From Durusdinium trenchii (taxonomy: Eukaryota > Sar > Dinophyceae > Suessiales > Symbiodiniaceae), in assembly GCA_963970005.1 (NCBI GenBank), contig CAXAMN010015114.1, positions 7,335 through 71,334 of the forward strand: DNA of 64,000 nucleotides, in the 5' to 3' direction. Positions within the stretch are counted from its first letter, which is position 1; each line of letters starts with the position of its first letter. Shown here in pieces: positions 58,601 through 64,000 of this stretch. A program made the translations under genes and the position numbers. Under the pieces are notes generated by a model. That model was given only the letters and a program-made list of their open reading frames with translations, searched no databases and was not told the DNA's origin.

Positions 58601-61600
58601 GGGTGGAGCGGCAGCCAAACTACACACCTGAAGTCTTTCTGCGACTTGCCAGGACTTGACACGGAACGGCTTGGAGCAGCACATGCAGTATCAGAACTTG
58701 ACCGATCTTGGGTCAAATGCACAAGCAGTACTACCTGTCTAGTACAAGCTCCTACTTTACTAAGTGCTTCTGCCGGCTCTGCATCGAAGGTCCTCGTTGT
58801 ATGGATTGGAAGAAATATGCGTTCCACTATGTCAGCATTCTCAATGGGCGTGCCATTCTCAGTATGGTTCACCACTGAAATTCCTGCCGATGGCAATGAC
58901 TTCACAAGTGGCTGAAGTCTTTTTGAGGCGTCGGCTCACCGGTTTCAAGCGTACCTCAAGCTGGAGTACGAGAAGCAGAATGCCAGATGGGTCTTAGAGC
59001 GCTCTCAGACCTAGACTAGGCCGATCGTGTGGGAGTGCCATCAGTCTACCATCCCAAGATGTGCCATCAGATCTACGAATCTATATATGCCTTTCCACCA
59101 CTCCGATCTCGATGCTGCAAACATGCGAAGGGACCAGGAAGGCCCGACGGCGCGCGCGCGCCCGACGGAGCCTTTCGCTGGTGCCGTCGCCCGCCAGCTC
59201 GGTGTCCTGCCCTTCGGTCAACTCTGCAAGTGAGGAAAGTGAACTTGTAGAACATCGTGAAAGACTCCTCCTCCGCTTGATGACAGGGACTTAGAGGTCG
59301 GCATCTGCAGCGTCCCAGTGGGTCAGGAGTGCATTTCATCAAGGAAAGAGCTACAGTGACCTTGCAAGCGCTGGTGAGATCCGCAGAACTGGTGAGATCG
59401 CATGTGTTCAGCCAATAGTTGTTCTGATCGGCCAGTGGCTGCTGTCAGAGTCTTTCGAAGTAGTTTTGCCTTGGAGCACAAGAATTCAACACCGAAACTC
59501 TTGGCATGCAATTACCTTCGCAAGTAGTTCGCAGTCCCTCAGCCGCGTGCGGGATCAAAGCAGTCGTCCAGGGGACTTTGGGGGGTTCATCATACGATGG
59601 AACATCTTCCTCCGAGGGTGTGGGGCAGCTTCTCGTGAGGAAAACCGAAAATGACTGGCTTAGAGCAATATCTGCACGGTCAGCTGAAGTTGACTGATTT
59701 GACAGGTGTGCCGTTCTACCAGAGCCTTTGCAAACGTTGCCTTTTGGGGCAAACCCTGCTTGTAGTGGTTGGGAAGCCTTTGCCCAGAAACTGTTTCGGA
59801 AACCTGGATTGGAGAGCAGAAGACAAAAGCCATACACTTACGGTCTTTCATGATCTTTCTGTGTGGTCTCGATCATAGTGATGGGGGTAGGCCAGGTCAA
59901 GGGTTGGGCTGATCACAGGCAAATTGTGAACACAAAAACGAACCCATAACCAGAACGGTCCTAGCTAGGTGATCCGCTGTAACTCGCAACTTGTGCCATG
60001 TGCGCCAGTGTTTCACAAGCCTTCACTTTGATGCTCAAAGTAGGTCGGAGGCATGCGGATGTTGCAAGTATGTCGGAGCATCCTCTGTCAAACTTGAGTC
60101 GGAACGTCTGGAAGGTTGGTGCATGTACGTGCTATCAGTTCTGTCGCTTGCTTGCCACTGCTTTCAGCCTACCCCCGACCGACCGACCGACAACACTGGC
60201 TCGATGGCACTCGATGCGACTTCGCCCGAGCCGCGATGACGCGATGAGCGCATGGAACTTTCGGGCTGGTGAGGATGATAGATCCAAAGAAGTCTCTCTG
60301 AACAGGGGGCGTTTCACGTCCCTCATTGATCACCAAGCCCCAGTCTGTTCGTGAAAGAGATTCCAGATGGTGATCCATGCGAAAACTGAAATAGGACGGT
60401 TTACTGTCTTAGAATCTCCGACAGCACATGTGGCTCTGAGACATCTGGTGGGTCAAAACCCGGGCACGCTGCTTTGACCCCGGGTCACATGAACCGAACC
60501 CTTGAGAAAGGATGTCAACCTCCAATGGTTTGGTGGGGGAGGTGCCATGACGAAACCAGCCCTATCCGGAAATTAGATGCCTTTTTCACCTTTGCTCCAC
60601 GAATCCTGCTTACCCTTGAGAAGAACATGCCATCAAACATGCCATTAAAAATCGCATATCAAAGGCGTCTCACTGATTGCGGTTGGTGACTTGAAACCAT
60701 TGGACGGGCCTGGTGGGTTTGTGGGTGTGTTTTGTCCTCGGAGTTTACTGGCAGTTTATCACAAAGACCAAGCCTGAAACAACTGGCCACCGGAGCTGAA
60801 ACTGCAATGTCAGCTCTAGGGCTAAGTGATCTTCGGCGCCGACAGAGGGCGGACTGTCCAGTTCTTCAGCTTGGAGCCGTGCTCTTGAACTCTGGAGCCG
60901 TGCTATTTTGGGCGGCTGCGCTTGGCAAAGTCTTGTCCAAGTAAGTCGGGATGTCAAGCTCTTTTAGCATCCCGTGCTTTTCCTTTTGTTTGAAGAAACA
61001 AAACTGATGCAGTTGGTCCCACGTGCGAGACAACTCCAATGTCCGCAAAGCTGAGAAGCGCATGCGAGACGACACAGGACACCTGGCAAGTCATTGACCA
61101 AGTGTTTCACGTCTTGGGACAGCACAGCTGAAAAAACTTGCAAGTCACTGATGCACGCAGCATAGCACTTGAAGACATTGCTGGTGTCTCTATCTGTGCA
61201 CGCGGCAACTTTAATCGGCCTATGCAAAAGAAGCAGGACATTGCCTTGAAACAATGCCACTGTCACGAGCAAAAGCTTTGCAACCGCTTCACTGAAAAAC
61301 AGGGCCAGAATCATCAATACACGAGGGAATTGCATGGAAGGCTGCTGAAACCTCTGCTCAGGACCCTGCACAGGGAAAATATGCTGAACGAGAAATGGTG
61401 CACTCCTAAAGCTCAAGTGCATCTTTCCTGCATGGGAAACAGAGTTGAGACTTTGGAATGCACTGCAAACATTCCTGTCTGCATCATACATGTCTCCCAA
61501 ATGCATCCCTAATACATCCCTGCACTCAGACTCTTCTTTCTGTCTGACTTTGAAAGTCGAAAAGTTGAGACATGTTGAAAGCACACGTCTTTCTGAGAGA

Positions 61601-61860
61601 AAACTTTGAGAAAAGTGAGAGATTAAATCACAACTGCTTTGAATGACTGAAAATCATTCCTATCATCTTTCGCATGGAGGGGGCTGGACGGGGTGGTTTT
61701 GAATAAGCTTACTGAGCTTACAATCAATGGCAAGCCTAAGCTGAGTGGACAAGTTCAATGAATGTGTCTCATTGCGAATTCGCTACAGCGCAGTATCTAT
61801 GTCCTCGGTGCAGCATCTATAATCTATACACAAGTAGAGAGTACAATCCCTGCCACGTTC
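55656..61860. other. Region upstream of the arrays; no gene assembled
   Basis: GC-rich minus-strand islands at about 57700-57860, 57920-58060 (LEFEMVLTKAKAAQLENLTD), 58130-58450 and 59110-59230 (TELAGDGTSERL) look partly coding, but splice phases and homology could not be fixed. A 206-codon open minus-strand frame (60964-61584) lies in ordinary-composition DNA without a recognised domain. The remainder is unremarkable. Confidence 0.35.
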
Positions 61861-61879
61861 TCACATAATGCTGGAAGCG

Positions 61880-62270
61880 TGGAACTATTCAGCATTGGCA
61901 ACCAACCTATGTGCAACAACCTTTTGGAATACATTTGGAGTCTTGTCCAGCTTGGATGCTAACTTGTGATAACAAAGGCCAAAGCAACATGACTTGAAGC
62001 TGTAACTGAAATGCCAGCAGCTGCCAACTGATGTTATGTTCCCGGTGCCAAGTGCGCTCATGAGTCTAGCACGAGCTTTCACTCTGCAGGTGCTCTTTAA
62101 ATGCACTGGCTTTGTCCTTATCAACGACTTGTTCTCCCTGTGACAGGGCGAACAAGTAACGGCGACAGCGTCTCGATTCTGCTTTGGCGAACAAATGACA
62201 CAAGTCGAACCCTGTGGTCTTCGTAGGTTCTGCTAGTTTCGCGGCCTCTCTCCGACTGGAGCAAACCCCT
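61880..62270. repeat. Duplicated block, copy 1
   Basis: Shares a long ordered series of phrases with 62430-62810 at a constant offset of about 550 bp: ATGACTTGAAGCTGTAAC, GGTGCCAAGTGCG, ATGCACTGGCTTTGTCCTTA, TCAACGACTTGTTCTCCCTG and CAAATGACACAAGT. Diverged, with indels. Confidence 0.8.
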
Positions 62271-62429
62271 GTTCTTAAGTCTTGGATCGAAAGGCGACTC
62301 TCCAATTGCTTATGTCCAGGTGAGCTTTGTGAAAGCCTTCAAGGTTTCCTGCCCGTTTCTGCATTCGGCCTGTGCTTTTTGGTCCGACTTAAAGGGTCCA
62401 ACTTCGTGTTGATAAGAGCGAAAAAACAC

Positions 62430-62810
62430 TCAGCACATTCAGCATTGGCAATGGTCGGTGCGCAACACCATTTGGATACATTTGGTGCCTTCTCCAGCCA
62501 AATGACAGTTTTTCAAACAGAGACAGAAGCAGCATGACTTGAAGCTGTAACCTAAAAGCCGGCTGCTGCCAACTGATTTTATGTCCCTGGTGCCAAGTGC
62601 GCCCATGAGTCACGAGCTTTCACTCTACAGCTGCTCTTGAAAAACCGCAAATGCACTGGCTTTGTCCTTATCAACGACTTGTTCTCCCTGTAACAGGGCA
62701 AACAAGCAACTGCAAACACGTCTCAATTCTGGCTTGGCGAGCAAATGACACAAGTTGAACCCCCTGGTCTTTGTAAGATGTGCTAGTTTCTTGGCCTCCA
62801 TCCCTTTTCA
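62430..62810. repeat. Duplicated block, copy 2
   Basis: Second copy of 61880-62270 in direct orientation. A third, more diverged piece (GTGCTCATGAG, GAGCTTTCATTCTGCAACTG) lies at about 63900-64000 and is cut by the window end. Confidence 0.8.
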
Positions 62811-64000
62811 GCCTTTGACTCTTTAAAGGAACCAACACTCTAAATTGCGAAAGCTTTACAAGAGACGGCATACAGCAGCTTGACTTGAAAACCACAACCA
62901 CATCTCACATCATCAATAAATAGGGGAATGGGATGGATGCTGGGAATTTGCGTTGACCAGCATGGACGAGGTAAACAAACAGGATGCACGAAAAGATGTG
63001 CATTCAGTGCATTCCTCAAGTTCAAATATATTCCTGCTTCCTGCATTAGCAACAAAGTTGCGCCTCTGGAGTGTGTGACAAACACTCCTCTATCATCCAT
63101 GTCTCCCGAATGCTTGCTTCGAGAGGTGATACGCCAGTAGTCTACTTCAAGACTTCGGGCTTCAAAACAACAAGAAGTCAAGAAGTCAAGTGAGAGGAGG
63201 GCCTTGCAATCCTGACCTCTAAGCCCCAGCGGTACCGTATGCTCGGGATGGGTATGAGAAAAACGTATGCATGATTAAATACGCACCTGTTGAAATTAAG
63301 CAGCGTTCAGGTTTTCCATCACAAAAATGTCCAAAGTACTTTCAGTCCTGCCCTTTTCTGTGCTCTGAACACGTTACAAAGCGGTGTCTGTGTCTTCTTT
63401 CCAGCATCTCGGACAGATGTATACAAAAGCAGTCGTTGGAAGCACAGACCTTCTGGCAGTGCACGTGTGGAACCAGCTCATGGTCTGCACACACCTGGTT
63501 TTTTGCAGTCCTTCACTTGTGTTTCTAACTTCCATGGCAGCATTTGGGCATGCCCATGGAACCAGGACATGACAAGGGCTTCAATCAAAAGGGGATGCGT
63601 AGTTCAGAGAAGTCTGTCATGTTCTGAATTCTGCTGGTGGTCGACCTTGATGCAAGCTACACCTCCATGAAGCTTGGCTGAAAGAAACACCATGGTGTCA
63701 AAGCAAGCCGTTGGAATACGACAAGATGTTGTGAAATCTTGCAATGCTGCTTGGGATGCAGCGAAGTTGTCACATCACTTAAAACTAGGGTGATGGCATG
63801 CCCAGCTTGCTGAGATTTAAAACCGGCCTTGGCAACTTACCTGTGGGCGAAATTGTTAGATGTCTTTCTAACTGGGATAGTCAATTGGACTTGTCAGATT
63901 CTGGCAGAAAACCAAAGATCCAAGCAGCAACTGATCTTCTGCCCCAGGTGCTGAGTGTGCTCATGAGTTTTGCATCAATGAGCTTTCATTCTGCAACTGC
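62811..64000. other. Window edge; diverged repeat remnants, no gene recognised
   Basis: Segments near 63020-63130 resemble 61430-61510 (CATGTCTCCC(A/G)AATGC and neighbours). This suggests the whole 61-64 kb stretch is made of duplicated units. No coding assignment. Confidence 0.4.

Noticed and set aside
60964-61584. 206-codon minus-strand open frame
   Set aside because: Not called a gene: no recognised domain, no conserved motif, and it lies among duplicated non-coding-looking blocks. Noted only as a region description.

Overview
The window is nuclear DNA from a eukaryote, almost certainly a dinoflagellate; a Symbiodiniaceae-like or related species is my inference. Three things point there. 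(1) Genes are cut into many very short exons whose introns mostly begin GC or GA rather than GT, with the acceptor almost always AG followed by an exon-initial G. I could read 50 introns: 12 start GT, 22 GC and 16 GA. (2) All three recognised genes lie on the minus strand, as expected for unidirectional dinoflagellate gene blocks. (3) One gene belongs to the ubiquitin-like plus RCC1-type repeat family that is strongly expanded in dinoflagellates. A run of 10 Ns at 52961-52970 marks a scaffold gap.

Layout from high to low coordinate, the direction of transcription: 55.7-64 kb holds diverged duplicated blocks and no gene I recognise. 51.8-55.65 kb holds two adjacent satellite arrays: a purine-rich one, then a 67-bp minisatellite. 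50426-28425 is a complete gene for the large subunit of class I ribonucleotide reductase. It has 34 exons whose phases all agree and that total 2376 nt, giving 791 residues, almost exactly the human RRM1 length. Intron 10 of this gene (about 4.5 kb) contains a complete second gene on the same strand: a six-exon sepiapterin reductase of 287 residues (44840-41609). 28.4-15.7 kb has repeats and a few coding-like islands but no gene I can assemble. 15679 to about 8571 is a gene with an N-terminal ubiquitin-like domain followed by about eleven RCC1-type repeats; one part (about 12.4-12.9 kb) and the 3' end are unresolved. The first 8.5 kb carries a 116-bp tandem repeat, simple repeats and weak candidate exons.

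Functionally, the reductase makes deoxyribonucleotides. Sepiapterin reductase performs the last NADPH-dependent step of tetrahydrobiopterin synthesis from GTP. The RCC1-like protein is of unknown function. The nested same-strand arrangement is the most striking feature. In an organism that matures mRNAs by spliced-leader trans-splicing, an intron could in principle be released and processed into a second mRNA. Short inverted-repeat elements recur inside introns and between genes, and many introns are bounded by short direct repeats, so transposon-like insertion may have shaped this locus.
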